In this document: one piece after another, positions 8,910 through 16,441 of the stretch
How the letters are laid out: the number at the start of each line of letters is the position of its first letter
Position numbering within the stretch: position 1 is the stretch's first letter
Assembly (NCBI GenBank): GCA_026393675.1
Contig: JAPKZQ010000017.1
Coordinates: 1-63,255, forward strand
DNA length: 63,255 bases
Source of the DNA: Acidobacteriota bacterium
GTDB taxonomy: Bacteria > Acidobacteriota > Vicinamibacteria > Vicinamibacterales > JAKQTR01
Direction: 5' to 3'
Notes under the pieces: generated by a model
What the model was told of the DNA's origin: nothing
The model's input: only the letters and a program-made list of their open reading frames with translations
Database searches by the model: none
Translations under genes and position numbers: made by a program

Positions 8910-9978
8910 CCACAGCGCGGATAGGCCAGGACGTCGATCCCGAACGTCCGGCGCATTAGGTCCGCCCAGAGCCGTGCCTCCTCGCGGGGCGGTCGCCTCT
9001 CGCGACCGCAGGGCGGATCGGGCGGGGGCTCGGTGGCTCTGGCCTCACTGGGGTCGGCGCGCTCTCTGGCTGTGGCCGCGTCGGTGGTGTTCCCGAAACC
9101 CACGACGAGCGACCGCCACGCCGCCCGTGGCCCCAATACGCCATGATACAAAATGAGGTTAATGCGGGGCCGCGGGATCAGGACGGCCAGCCGCTCCAGC
9201 AGTTCGAGGGGATCCAACAGGAGGTGCGTGGTGCCATCCGACCACGGGTGCCGGAGCTGCAGCACCACCTGCCCCTCGGCCGTCAACTGGAGCCGGTCCT
9301 GCGCGACGGTCGGCCGCAGCGCGGACCGGCAGAGCCGCTCGAGGCGGTCCGGCTGCTCGGCCGGGACCTTCACGCCGGCCTCGAGGTCGAACCCCTCCTG
9401 GCGCGCGGTTCGACGGGGCTCACCGCAGGCGTGACAGCGTTCGAGTCCGGGCACCTGGCCCTCGCGCACCTGGTCCTCAACTGGCACCGCCCCGCAGGGA
9501 CGCGCGCGCTTGCCTGCCCGGGGGCCGAGCGCGAACGTCCCCTGCACGGACGCCCCCGCCATACCGGCCAGCACCGGCGCGTCCTCTGCCCACTCGTCCG
9601 CCGCGCTCGCCCCCTCGTCGCCATCTCCGAGGCCCCGCCGTTCGAGCAGGCGCCTGACGCGCGGCACGATCGTCGCGAGCACATCCGCGACATCCGCCGC
9701 CGTGAGCAACGGGGCGGGACAGAAGCGCATGTCCGCGCCGTCTCTTGCAAACACCCCGTCCATCACAAGTGCGTGAGCATGAACATTCAAGTTCATCGCC
9801 CCGCCGAAGCGCTGGACGATCGCGACCGCACCGCCGCGGCCGTCACGACCCCGGCCAAGTGAGCCACGTGGCGCAGGAAACCGAGCACGGTCCGAACGGA
9901 AACACCCACGACGGCACGACACAGGTCGTGATCCCACGCCAGCCGGTACCGAAGGCTGTGCGGGAACGTCAAGACCCA

Positions 9979-10017
9979 CTCCACCCCAGCGCGGCTGCCG
10001 CGCTGGGGACCCCGGCA
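9979..10017 (-). repeat. 39-bp palindromic insert in the IS91 gene
   Basis: Contains the palindrome CCCCAGCGCGGC / GCCGCGCTGGGG (9984-10008), which would form an 11-12 bp hairpin. Relative to the remembered IS91 consensus (VPVRQWVLTFPH), it adds 13 codons in frame between VPVRQ and WVLTFP. The insertion call rests on that consensus. Confidence 0.55.
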
Positions 10018-10087
10018 CTGTCGCACCGGCACCGCCGGGAACACGTGGTCTACCAGGTGCGCGGCGCGTTCCGCCATCCGGCGCCCG

Positions 10088-10133
10088 CCGTCCCTCGGCC
10101 TTGCTCGGGACGGCCCTGAGCCATGTCGAAGGG
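10088..10133 (-). repeat. CCCTTCGAC...GAGGG element, 43 bp plus 3-bp duplication, inside the IS91 gene
   Basis: On the coding strand CASCG|GRRMAE is split after TGCGG by an insert starting CCCTTCGACATGGCTCAGG and ending AAGGCCGAGGGACGG, then CGGGCG resumes. CGG flanks both sides. It is the short form of the element at 8819-8909 and entered the same local target sequence, GCTGYGG^CGGGCG, in the same gene. The net 46 bases cause a frameshift. Confidence 0.75.
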
Positions 10134-10261
10134 CCGCAGCTCGCGCAGACTGCCCTCCCTTTACACGAAAACGGGACGAGCCGATCCAGCCCACAGTCAT
10201 CACAGCGAAAGCGCGCAAAGCCGCCCGCCAGGCACCCGCAGCGCAGCAACTCGCGAAACTC

Positions 10262-10316
10262 CCGCCTCCGCCAAGGCTTCGGCGTGGCACGCCGTAGCGC
10301 TTCGCGCGAAGGCGGC
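10262..10316 (-). repeat. CCGCC...GGCGG element, 55 bp, inside the IS91 gene
   Basis: Splits FVEQ|EFRELL of the transposase on the coding strand. It begins GCCGCCTTCGCGCGAAGCGC and ends GCCTTGGCGGAGGCGG. The same ends occur at 58328-58377, so this is a dispersed element unlike the CCCTTCGAC type. The length of 55 shifts the frame by one. Confidence 0.7.
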
Positions 10317-10749
10317 CTGCTCGACGAACCGGGGCAGCCCTTCCCCGTCGCGCAGACCGGCGGCCTGCGCGCGGAAGGTTTCGAAGTGATCGCGGACCAC
10401 CTGGTACACGACGCCCTGCGACGGCATCCGCGGCTCATAGGTCGGCGAGGGTTGGGACACGCCTCCGTGTACGGCGAATCGCGTGCCACATCCCACACGC
10501 GCCGCAGACGCGGCGCCGGTTGGATCCGGCTAGAACAGACGAAGCCTCGAAACGTATTGTCTGGCAGGCACTTGACGCCGGTCAGCACACTCGCGACGTG
10601 ACGATCTCTTCCTCACAAGCCTGAACAGTGCAATTCGGCAGGTGGCCGTTTCTGCACACAAGCGGGCAAGCGAACGTGGCAGATCTTGCTACACCATGAC
10701 CGGCAGGCTGCGCTGTGCGGAGTCCGCTGGCCCGGGCCCTCTGTTCATC

Positions 10750-10976
10750 AACCGGATCCGCGCATCGAAGACGACGCGCACGACCTCGGGCCGGTCGCGC
10801 GCCATGCGCGCCGGCACGCGCAGCAGGCTCCCGCGATCTGGGAAGACGTGGAAGGCCGCGCCTTCGCGCCACGGCCTCGGTTCCTGCCCAGGAGTTCGAT
10901 GGGGAAGGCGCTCACGTACTTCATCGACGAGTACGACGCGCTGGTCGGACATCTCAGCGACGGGCGCTTTGAATGA
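10750..10976 (+). pseudogene. IS66-family transposase remnant
   Basis: The frame ending at 10976 contains RFLPRSSMGKALTYFIDEYD and ALVGHLSDGRFE. This is the conserved IS66 segment that normally continues into the D-N-N-A-E catalytic motif, and here it stops right after GRFE. Only about 70 codons remain. Upstream and downstream parts are absent, and the next recognisable sequence belongs to a different IS family. Confidence 0.7.
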
Positions 10977-10977
10977 C

Positions 10978-11106
10978 GAGCATCGGGGATTCGTCTACGG
11001 CACGGTGCGCTTCAACACGCGAGCCGGCCGGGTGGCGCTGACGATCGGCATCCACCCGCATGCACGTAACCGCCCACGCTGTTCGGGATGCGGCCATCGC
11101 GGCTGA
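10978..11106 (+). pseudogene. ISL3-family transposase N-terminal remnant
   Basis: The frame reads HRGFVYGTVRFNTRAGRVAL and ends NRPRCSGCGHRG. It matches the N-terminal zinc-finger start of ISL3 transposases (RP.CSGCG). A stop follows directly and no helix-turn-helix or DDE part is present. It abuts the IS66 remnant on one side and a leuD remnant in the same frame on the other. Confidence 0.6.
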
Positions 11107-11415
11107 CCAACGTGCTCGCCGGCGGTGGCGGCCGCGCTCAAGGGACATGCGCTGGTTCTGGTCGCCCGTGGCTTCGCGAGGATCTTCCTGCAGAACTCCT
11201 GCAACCTCGGCCTGCGCACGGTGATCTGTCCGACCATCGAGGCGGATCTCGGCGACGACCTCGACATCACGGCCACCGCCGTCCGCAATCTGACGAAGGG
11301 CCGCGACTTCCCCATCGTCCCGCTGCCGCCCGCACGGCAGGCCATCATCGACGCCGGGGGCCTGATCGCCTACACGCGCCGGCGACTGACGGAGAGAGAC
11401 GGGACTCGGGAGTAA
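11107..11415 (+). pseudogene. leuD: 3' fragment of isopropylmalate dehydratase small subunit
   Basis: Encodes AAALKGHALVLVARGFARIF followed by LQNSCNLGLRTVICP, VRNLTKGRDFPIVPLPP and AGGLIAYTRRRL. This is the C-terminal half of the LeuD/aconitase swivel domain. The N-terminal half with the conserved G-x-SSRE loop is missing and the ISL3 remnant lies in its place. An ATG at 11125 exists but would make only a 96-residue truncated subunit, so I treat it as dead. No leuC or leuB is nearby. Confidence 0.6.
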
Positions 11416-11423
11416 GGGTTTCC

Positions 11424-11567
11424 GCCTTCGCCCTGAGCGTCGTCGAAGGGCTTTGGCGGACAAGCGGGGTCGGGCTTCGGACGGACCTGGTGGCGGGTGA
11501 ATGCCTGGGATCGCCGGGCTCTAGCCCGGCATCCGTCCTGGCCACGCTGGAGCGTGGCGATCCCGGG
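11424..11567. repeat. Repeat cluster: CCGCC...GGCGG-like unit and a REPIN (11504-11567)
   Basis: 11424-11462 is a CCGCCTTCG...TTTGGCGGA palindromic unit. 11504-11567 is a REPIN, two oppositely oriented hairpins: CCTGGGATCGCCGGGCTCTA on the left and CCACGCTGGAGCGTGGCGAT then CCCGGG on the right. The GGGATCGCC tag outside each hairpin is the same as at 18511-18576, 32640-32808 and 62012-62038. Fills the gap before the Hsp20 gene. Confidence 0.8.
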
Positions 11568-11621
11568 CGGACAGTCTGGGCGGTAGCCTCCGCCCGACCT
11601 CTCGTGCGATCATGGTCGGGT

Positions 11622-12092
11622 ATGCGCCAGATCGACACCATGCTGCCGCTTGACGACGTCAGGGATCTGGCCGACGAAGTCCAGCGGCTGTTCGCGGATC
11701 TCGACCGCGCGCGGCCACTCGATGAGCGACTGCTGCCCGGCGTCTTCTCACCAACACTCGACGCGCTGGAAACGGCGGACGCGTTCGAAATCGTCGTCGA
11801 TCTCCCGGGAGTCGCCATCGACGATGTGCGTGTGCTCCTGAAAGACGACATCGTCCTCATCGCAGGCGGCAAGATGCCGCCCGATCCCGGCCAACGGACC
11901 GATGCGAGCTTTCACCTGGTCGAGCGCGATTTTGGCCGCTTCGCGCGCGCCGTTCGCGTGGGCGGCGCGCTGAATGCCAGTCAGGCGTCGGCCACGCTCG
12001 GCAACGGCGAACTGCGCGTCCGGATTCCGAAGATCGAAAACCGCCGGGGCCGGGACATCCTGGTACCCGTCACGCGCGCGCCAGGCGGGTAA
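11622..12092 (+). CDS. Hsp20/alpha-crystallin small heat-shock protein
   Basis: 156 residues. The alpha-crystallin domain begins around residue 45 (LDALETADAFEIVVDLPGVA) and runs through DVRVLLKDDIVLIAGGK and FHLVERDFGRFARAVRVGGAL to NGELRVRIPK. The last carries the usual hydrophobic-x-hydrophobic element near the C-terminus. It is an ATP-independent holdase for unfolding proteins in the cytoplasm. The N-terminal arm of about 44 residues is rich in acidic and leucine residues. The start at 11622 has no clear ribosome site; ATG 11640 is possible. The gene is alone, 39 bases before the ymdB-like gene. Confidence 0.88.
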   Translation: MRQIDTMLPLDDVRDLADEVQRLFADLDRARPLDERLLPGVFSPTLDALETADAFEIVVDLPGVAIDDVRVLLKDDIVLIAGGKMPPDPGQRTDASFHLVERDFGRFARAVRVGGALNASQASATLGNGELRVRIPKIENRRGRDILVPVTRAPGG

Positions 12093-12131
12093 CCCGGCGA
12101 GATTTCAGGTCGTTGCCATGCACGCCACATC

Positions 12132-12965
12132 ATGAAAATCCTGTTCATCGGCGATGTCGTCGGGCGGCCGGGCCGGGACTTGGTCCGGCGAGGAGTGCCT
12201 CTGGTCGTTGATCAATTCGGGATCGACCTGACGATTGCCAACGTCGAGAATGCCGCCGCCGGTGCGGGCATCACCCGGGACAGCGGCGATGCGCTGCTGT
12301 CGTACGGCGTCGACGTGATGACCACGGGCAACCATGTGTGGGACAAGCGGGAGGCGCTCGCCTATATCGGTGCAGAGCCGCGTCTGCTGCGCCCGCTGAA
12401 CATGTCGGCCCAGGCGCCAGGACGGGGTTCCTTCGTGGCACGCGCGTCCAACGGCATGATGGTCGGCGTTATCAATGCGATGGGACGCGTGTTCATGCCG
12501 CCGGTCGACAATCCGTTCCCTGCGGTCGTCGCCGAAGTCGAGCGACTGCGTCAGGAGTGCCGGTTCCTGGTTGTCGATGTGCACGCAGAGGCCACGGCCG
12601 AAAAAGTCGCCCTGGGCTGGTACCTGGCCGGCAAGGTCACCGCGGTGGTGGGCACACACACGCATGTGCCGACGGCAGACGCGCGCATCCTCGAAGGCGG
12701 CACGGCGTATATCACCGACGTGGGCATGACCGGTCCGCACGACTCGATTATCGGCGTGGAGAAGGCGGCGGCGCTGTCACGCTTCCTCACGGGTCTTCCG
12801 GCGCGACTGGAACCGGCGAGCGAGGGCCTGCGCCTCCAGGCCGTCATCATCACGGCGAACGACCAGAGTGGGCGCGCCGAGGCGATCGAACGCCTCGACT
12901 GGACGCTTGACGACATCACGCGAGCCGGACGCGAAGCCGGCAGCGACCGCGACGACGACGCATGA
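12132..12965 (+). CDS. ymdB: YmdB-family metallophosphoesterase (TIGR00282 type)
   Basis: 277 residues, normal for the family. The dinuclear metal site is visible: MKILFIGDVVGRPG (Asp 8), NVENAAAG (Asn/Glu near 38-41), TTGNHVWD (Asn/His near 67-68), VDVHAEAT (His near 151) and VGTHTHVPTAD (His-x-His near 176-178). Homologues (YmdB) are cytoplasmic phosphodiesterases acting on 2',3'-cyclic nucleotides, tied in Bacillus to RNase Y function. Here rny is 16 kb away. The last four bases overlap the xseA start (ATGA), which implies translational coupling in an operon. Confidence 0.9.
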   Translation: MKILFIGDVVGRPGRDLVRRGVPLVVDQFGIDLTIANVENAAAGAGITRDSGDALLSYGVDVMTTGNHVWDKREALAYIGAEPRLLRPLNMSAQAPGRGSFVARASNGMMVGVINAMGRVFMPPVDNPFPAVVAEVERLRQECRFLVVDVHAEATAEKVALGWYLAGKVTAVVGTHTHVPTADARILEGGTAYITDVGMTGPHDSIIGVEKAAALSRFLTGLPARLEPASEGLRLQAVIITANDQSGRAEAIERLDWTLDDITRAGREAGSDRDDDA

Positions 12966-14410
12966 GCGATCCCTTCGACCTGCCGTTTGACGACGACGAT
13001 CCGGAACTGCTGGAGGAGGCCGTCGAGCCCGACCGCCCCCGCCGCGTCTTCACCGTGACGGAGGTGACCGCGGAGGTTCGTCGCCTGATGGAGTCGGCGT
13101 TTGCTGAGGTCTGGGTCGAGGGCGAGATTTCGAACTGCCGTCCCTGGACGACCGGCCACGTGTACTTCACGCTCAAGGATCCGTCGGCGCAGTTGAAGGC
13201 CGTGATGTGGAAGTCGGCCGCCCGGCTCGTCAAGTTCAAACTCGAAGACGGCCTGCAGGTGGTGGCCCGCGGACGACTGACGGTGTACGAGCCAAAGGGC
13301 GAGTATCAACTGGTCTGCGACCAGATCGAGCCCAAGGGCCTCGGGGCGCGGCAACTGGCGCTCGAACAACTGAAGAAACGCCTGCAGGCGGAAGGATTAC
13401 TTGACGCAGCCCGCAAGCGTCCGCTCCCGACACTTCCGCGCAAGATCGGCATCGTGACGTCGCTTGATGGCGCCGCCCTGCGCGACATCATCAAGGTGCT
13501 CGGCCGCCGGTACCCAAACGCGCACCTGGTCATCGCGCCGACGCGCGTGCAGGGCGAGGGGGCGGCCGTGGACATCGCGCGGGCGCTCGGCAATATCGGA
13601 CGCGTCGAGGGCGTCGATGTCGTGATTGTCGGGCGCGGAGGCGGCTCGATTGAAGATTTGTGGGCGTTCAATGAGGAGCCGGTCGCCCGCGCGATCGCGG
13701 GTTGCCCGGTCCCCGTGATCTCGGCTGTCGGTCACGAAGTGGACGTGACACTCTCGGATCTGGTGGCCGATCTGCGGGCACCTACCCCGTCGGCCGCCGC
13801 CGAGGTGGTGGTGGCCGCGAAGAACGAATTCGTCGGCCACATCGACAACCTGGCGGACCGGCTTGCCTCAGCCGCCGGACGCCGGGTGCAGAACGGCCGC
13901 CACGTGCTGCAGCGGATTGAGGGACGACCGGCCTTTGCCGGCTTCCCGTCGCGGCTTGCGTTACGCGGCCGCCACGTCGCCGAACTGCTCGGTGATCTGC
14001 AGCGGTCCGGCCGCGGCACGATCGCCCGGCGGATGCGCGCCTATCAACTGCTGCGCGATCGCCTCGAGGCGCTCGACATCAGACGCACGATCGCCCGCGT
14101 GCAGAAGAGCCTCTCTCTGGCCGACGCGAAACTGGCGGCCGGCATCATGGGTCGCTACCACGCCGCCGATGCCACGCTCGGCGCGCTGGCCGCGCGTCTC
14201 GACGCGCTGAGCCCGCTCGCCGTGCTGGGCCGCGGCTATGCGGTCTGCTGGGACGCTGCGCGGCACGCCATTGTCGTCGACGCGGCCACGGTTGAGCCGG
14301 GAGCGGGCGTGCGGGTGACGCTCCACAAAGGAGAGCTCGCGTGCGTGGTCACCGAACGCACGCTCGCCGACGAGCCGGGATCCGACGCCTCGCAGGCTAG
14401 ATCAAAATAG
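12962..14410 (+). CDS. xseA: Exodeoxyribonuclease VII large subunit
   Basis: 482 residues. An OB-fold DNA-binding domain comes first (about 25-125, FTVTEVTAEVRRLMESAFAE and the VEGEISNCRPWTTGHVYFTL region). The catalytic domain follows, with the conserved PRKIGIVTSLDGAALRDI, GRGGGSIEDLWAFNEEPVAR and ISAVGHEVDVTLSDLVADLRA. A coiled-coil C-terminal region then ends in SPLAVLGRGYAVC. With XseB it degrades single-stranded DNA to oligonucleotides. The N-terminus is acidic (DLPFDDDDPELLEE). The start is fixed by the 4-base overlap with the upstream gene. xseB follows after 17 bases. Confidence 0.96.
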   Translation: MSDPFDLPFDDDDPELLEEAVEPDRPRRVFTVTEVTAEVRRLMESAFAEVWVEGEISNCRPWTTGHVYFTLKDPSAQLKAVMWKSAARLVKFKLEDGLQVVARGRLTVYEPKGEYQLVCDQIEPKGLGARQLALEQLKKRLQAEGLLDAARKRPLPTLPRKIGIVTSLDGAALRDIIKVLGRRYPNAHLVIAPTRVQGEGAAVDIARALGNIGRVEGVDVVIVGRGGGSIEDLWAFNEEPVARAIAGCPVPVISAVGHEVDVTLSDLVADLRAPTPSAAAEVVVAAKNEFVGHIDNLADRLASAAGRRVQNGRHVLQRIEGRPAFAGFPSRLALRGRHVAELLGDLQRSGRGTIARRMRAYQLLRDRLEALDIRRTIARVQKSLSLADAKLAAGIMGRYHAADATLGALAARLDALSPLAVLGRGYAVCWDAARHAIVVDAATVEPGAGVRVTLHKGELACVVTERTLADEPGSDASQARSK

Positions 14411-14427
14411 ACCGTCGCAAGGGAGCA

Positions 14428-14724
14428 ATGATGGACGTCAACATCAAGGACTTCGAAGCCGCCATCGCCGAACTGGAAGGCATCGTCAAGAAACTCGAGG
14501 ACGGCGACCTGGCGCTCGAGCAGTCGCTCGAACTCTACGAGCGCGGCGTGCGGCTCTCGCGATACTGCCACGCCAGGCTCGAAGAAGCGGAGCGGCGCAT
14601 CGAGATCCTGGGCGAACGCGGCGATGTGCAGCCGGCCCCGCCCGGGCTGGCCGCATCGGCCGCCGCCGACGACGAACAGCGGTCGGCGCGCGCGGATCGG
14701 GACGAGAAGGGACGGAAATCGTGA
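14428..14724 (+). CDS. xseB: Exodeoxyribonuclease VII small subunit
   Basis: 98 residues. The core FEAAIAELEGIVKKLEDGDL, then ALEQSLELYERGVRLSRYC, is the XseB signature, two helices that pack on XseA. The C-terminal 30 residues are a low-complexity Ala/Asp/Arg tail. AGGGAG lies just upstream. The second ATG at 14431 is an equal alternative start. The stop overlaps the GTG start of the next gene (GTGA). Confidence 0.94.
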   Translation: MMDVNIKDFEAAIAELEGIVKKLEDGDLALEQSLELYERGVRLSRYCHARLEEAERRIEILGERGDVQPAPPGLAASAAADDEQRSARADRDEKGRKS

Positions 14725-15662
14725 ATGCGCCCTCTCCGCTCGCGCTGCGCGACTACGTCGCGTCACTGCGGAGCGAGGTCGAGCGCGAGCTGACCATTGT
14801 GCTGCCCGGCGTCCCGGCGTGCCCCGCCGTGATCGCCGACGCGATGCGCTACAGCCTGTTTGCCGGCGGCAAGCGCTTCCGGCCGATCCTGACGCTGGCG
14901 GCGGCCGAAGCCGTTCGGCCCCACGCGGCCACGACGCGCGCGCTGGCGATGCCCGCCGCGTGCGCGATCGAGATGATTCACACCTACTCGCTCATCCACG
15001 ACGACCTGCCCGCGATGGACAACGACACGATGCGGCGCGGCAAGCCGACGCTGCACGTCGTCTACGGCGAGGGGATGGCGATTCTGGCCGGCGACGCCCT
15101 GCTCGCCGAGGCGTTCGCGCTGCTCGCCAGGCTGCCGGTCGATGCCGGCGACGGGGTCGTGGCCCTCCGCAAACTGGCCGCGATCAACCGCATCGCCGAG
15201 GCTGCAGGGTCGCTTGGCATGGTCGGCGGCCAGGCGATCGATCTGCTGGCCGCGGGACATGCCGCTGATGCCTCGGCCATGGATGCCGACGGCCTCCGCG
15301 ACATGCACGCGCGCAAGACTGGCGCGCTCATCCGCGCATCGGCGGTCGCGGGCGCCATCATGGCCGGCGGATCGCCCGAACAGATTGGTGCGGTCGACCG
15401 GTACGCCACCGGCCTTGGTCTCGCCTTCCAGATCGTCGACGATGTGCTCGATGTCGTGGGGGATGGCAGCGAGCTTGGCAAGACCGTGGGCAAGGACGCG
15501 GCAGCCAACAAACCCACGTACCCGGCGATGTTTGGCCTCGACGAATCGAAGCGTCTCGCCGGTCAGGCCGCCGATGCCGCCGTCGGCGCACTCGCCGGCG
15601 CGCATCTGCACAGCGGCCGCCTCGCCGAGATCGCACAGTGGGTCGTCTCGCGCACCTCGTAG
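14721..15662 (+). CDS. ispA: Polyprenyl synthetase (farnesyl/geranylgeranyl diphosphate synthase type)
   Basis: 313 residues, GTG start overlapping the xseB stop. Both aspartate-rich motifs are intact: the first in SLIHDDLPAMDND (about residues 93-98) and the second in AFQIVDDVLD (about 236-240). GGKRFRPIL near residue 50 binds isopentenyl diphosphate. It condenses isopentenyl diphosphate with allylic diphosphates to make C15-C20 prenyl chains for quinones and undecaprenyl carriers. The xseB-ispA order is widespread and supports the short-chain (IspA) assignment; chain length itself cannot be read directly. Confidence 0.92.
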   Translation: MNAPSPLALRDYVASLRSEVERELTIVLPGVPACPAVIADAMRYSLFAGGKRFRPILTLAAAEAVRPHAATTRALAMPAACAIEMIHTYSLIHDDLPAMDNDTMRRGKPTLHVVYGEGMAILAGDALLAEAFALLARLPVDAGDGVVALRKLAAINRIAEAAGSLGMVGGQAIDLLAAGHAADASAMDADGLRDMHARKTGALIRASAVAGAIMAGGSPEQIGAVDRYATGLGLAFQIVDDVLDVVGDGSELGKTVGKDAAANKPTYPAMFGLDESKRLAGQAADAAVGALAGAHLHSGRLAEIAQWVVSRTS

Positions 15663-15674
15663 GTACCAGCGCCC

Positions 15675-16415
15675 ATGGCCGCGAAGCCGCGATCACGTCT
15701 GGACGTCCTGCTCGCCGAGCGTGGCCTGGTCGCGTCACGTGAGCGGGCGCGCGCCCTGATTCTCGCCGGGCGCGTGCGGGTGAACGGCACGCCCATCAGC
15801 AAGGCCGGATCACCGGTGCCCGTCGATGCGGTCCTCGAACTGGATGAACCCGACATGCCATGGGTCGGGCGAGGTGGCCTCAAGCTGGTTCACGCGCTCG
15901 ACACGTTCCATATCGACCCTGCTGGATGCGAGGCGCTTGATATCGGCGCATCGACCGGCGGCTTCACCGATGTGCTGCTCAGCCGCGGGGCCGCCCGCGT
16001 GGTGGCGCTCGACGTCGGACACGGCCAACTCGACTGGAAGATCCGGCAGCATCCCCGTGTCGTGGTGCTCGAGCGGCGCAATGCCCGCGAGATGGTGCCG
16101 GAGTGGCTGCCCGCGCCGGTCGACATCGTGACCATTGACGTCTCGTTCATCTCGCTCCGGCTGATTCTGCCTGCGGTGCCGGCGGTGATGAACCCCGGAG
16201 GGCATGTCGTGGCGCTCGTCAAACCACAGTTCGAGGCGGGCCGCGACGAAGTGGGCCGCGGCGGACTCGTCCTCGACACGGCCGTACATGAGGCCGTCCT
16301 CGCCCGCGTGACCGAGGCGGCCGGCGCCTGCGGCCTCACCAGAGTTGCGATGACGCCATCGGCGATCACCGGTGCGACCGGCAACCAGGAGTATTTCCTG
16401 CACCTCAGGGTATAG
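15675..16415 (+). CDS. tlyA: TlyA-family rRNA 2'-O-methyltransferase
   Basis: 246 residues. An S4 RNA-binding domain (about 6-66, SRLDVLLAERGLVASRERAR) is followed by a Rossmann-fold FtsJ-like methyltransferase with the SAM motif ALDIGASTGGFTDVLLSRGA (about 86-105), then ALDVGHGQLDWKIR, IVTIDVSFISL and VALVKPQFEAGRDEVGRGG. TlyA proteins methylate ribosomal RNA (16S and/or 23S). 12 bases after ispA and 26 before nadK, so it is in the same operon. The ispA-tlyA-nadK order is common (dxs, often present, is absent here). Confidence 0.93.
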   Translation: MAAKPRSRLDVLLAERGLVASRERARALILAGRVRVNGTPISKAGSPVPVDAVLELDEPDMPWVGRGGLKLVHALDTFHIDPAGCEALDIGASTGGFTDVLLSRGAARVVALDVGHGQLDWKIRQHPRVVVLERRNAREMVPEWLPAPVDIVTIDVSFISLRLILPAVPAVMNPGGHVVALVKPQFEAGRDEVGRGGLVLDTAVHEAVLARVTEAAGACGLTRVAMTPSAITGATGNQEYFLHLRV

Positions 16416-16441
16416 AATCTGCGGGCACGGACCGGTGACCT

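Larger units (their letters stand above)
8641..10496 (-). pseudogene. IS91-family transposase, broken by four small-repeat insertions and a frameshift
   Basis: Reading on the minus strand through three frames recovers a nearly full IS91 (Y2/HUH rolling-circle) transposase. The N-terminus is VVYQVVRDHFETFRAQAAGL (frame of 10200-10496). The zinc-binding stretch is EFRELLRCGCLAGGFARFRC...VPFSCKGRAVCASCG. Then come GGRRMAERAAHLVDHVFPAVP and LTFPHSLRYRLAWDHDLC (another frame), the HUH-type QRFGGAMNLNVHAHALVMDG, then HPWSDGTTHLLLDPLELLE, PRPRINLILYHGVLGP, WADLMRRTFGIDVLAYPRCG and a C-terminal RLIALIEEASVIERILRHL. Foreign sequence interrupts it at 10262-10316, 10088-10133, 9979-10017 and 8819-8909. 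A one-base shift near 9840 restores the frame between the second and last of these. Inactive. The terminal ori/ter ends were not identified. Confidence 0.85.

Noticed and set aside
11088-11621. N-terminal extension of the Hsp20 frame
   Set aside because: It runs through the leuD remnant and a REPIN in the wrong frame; the Hsp20 protein starts normally at 11622.
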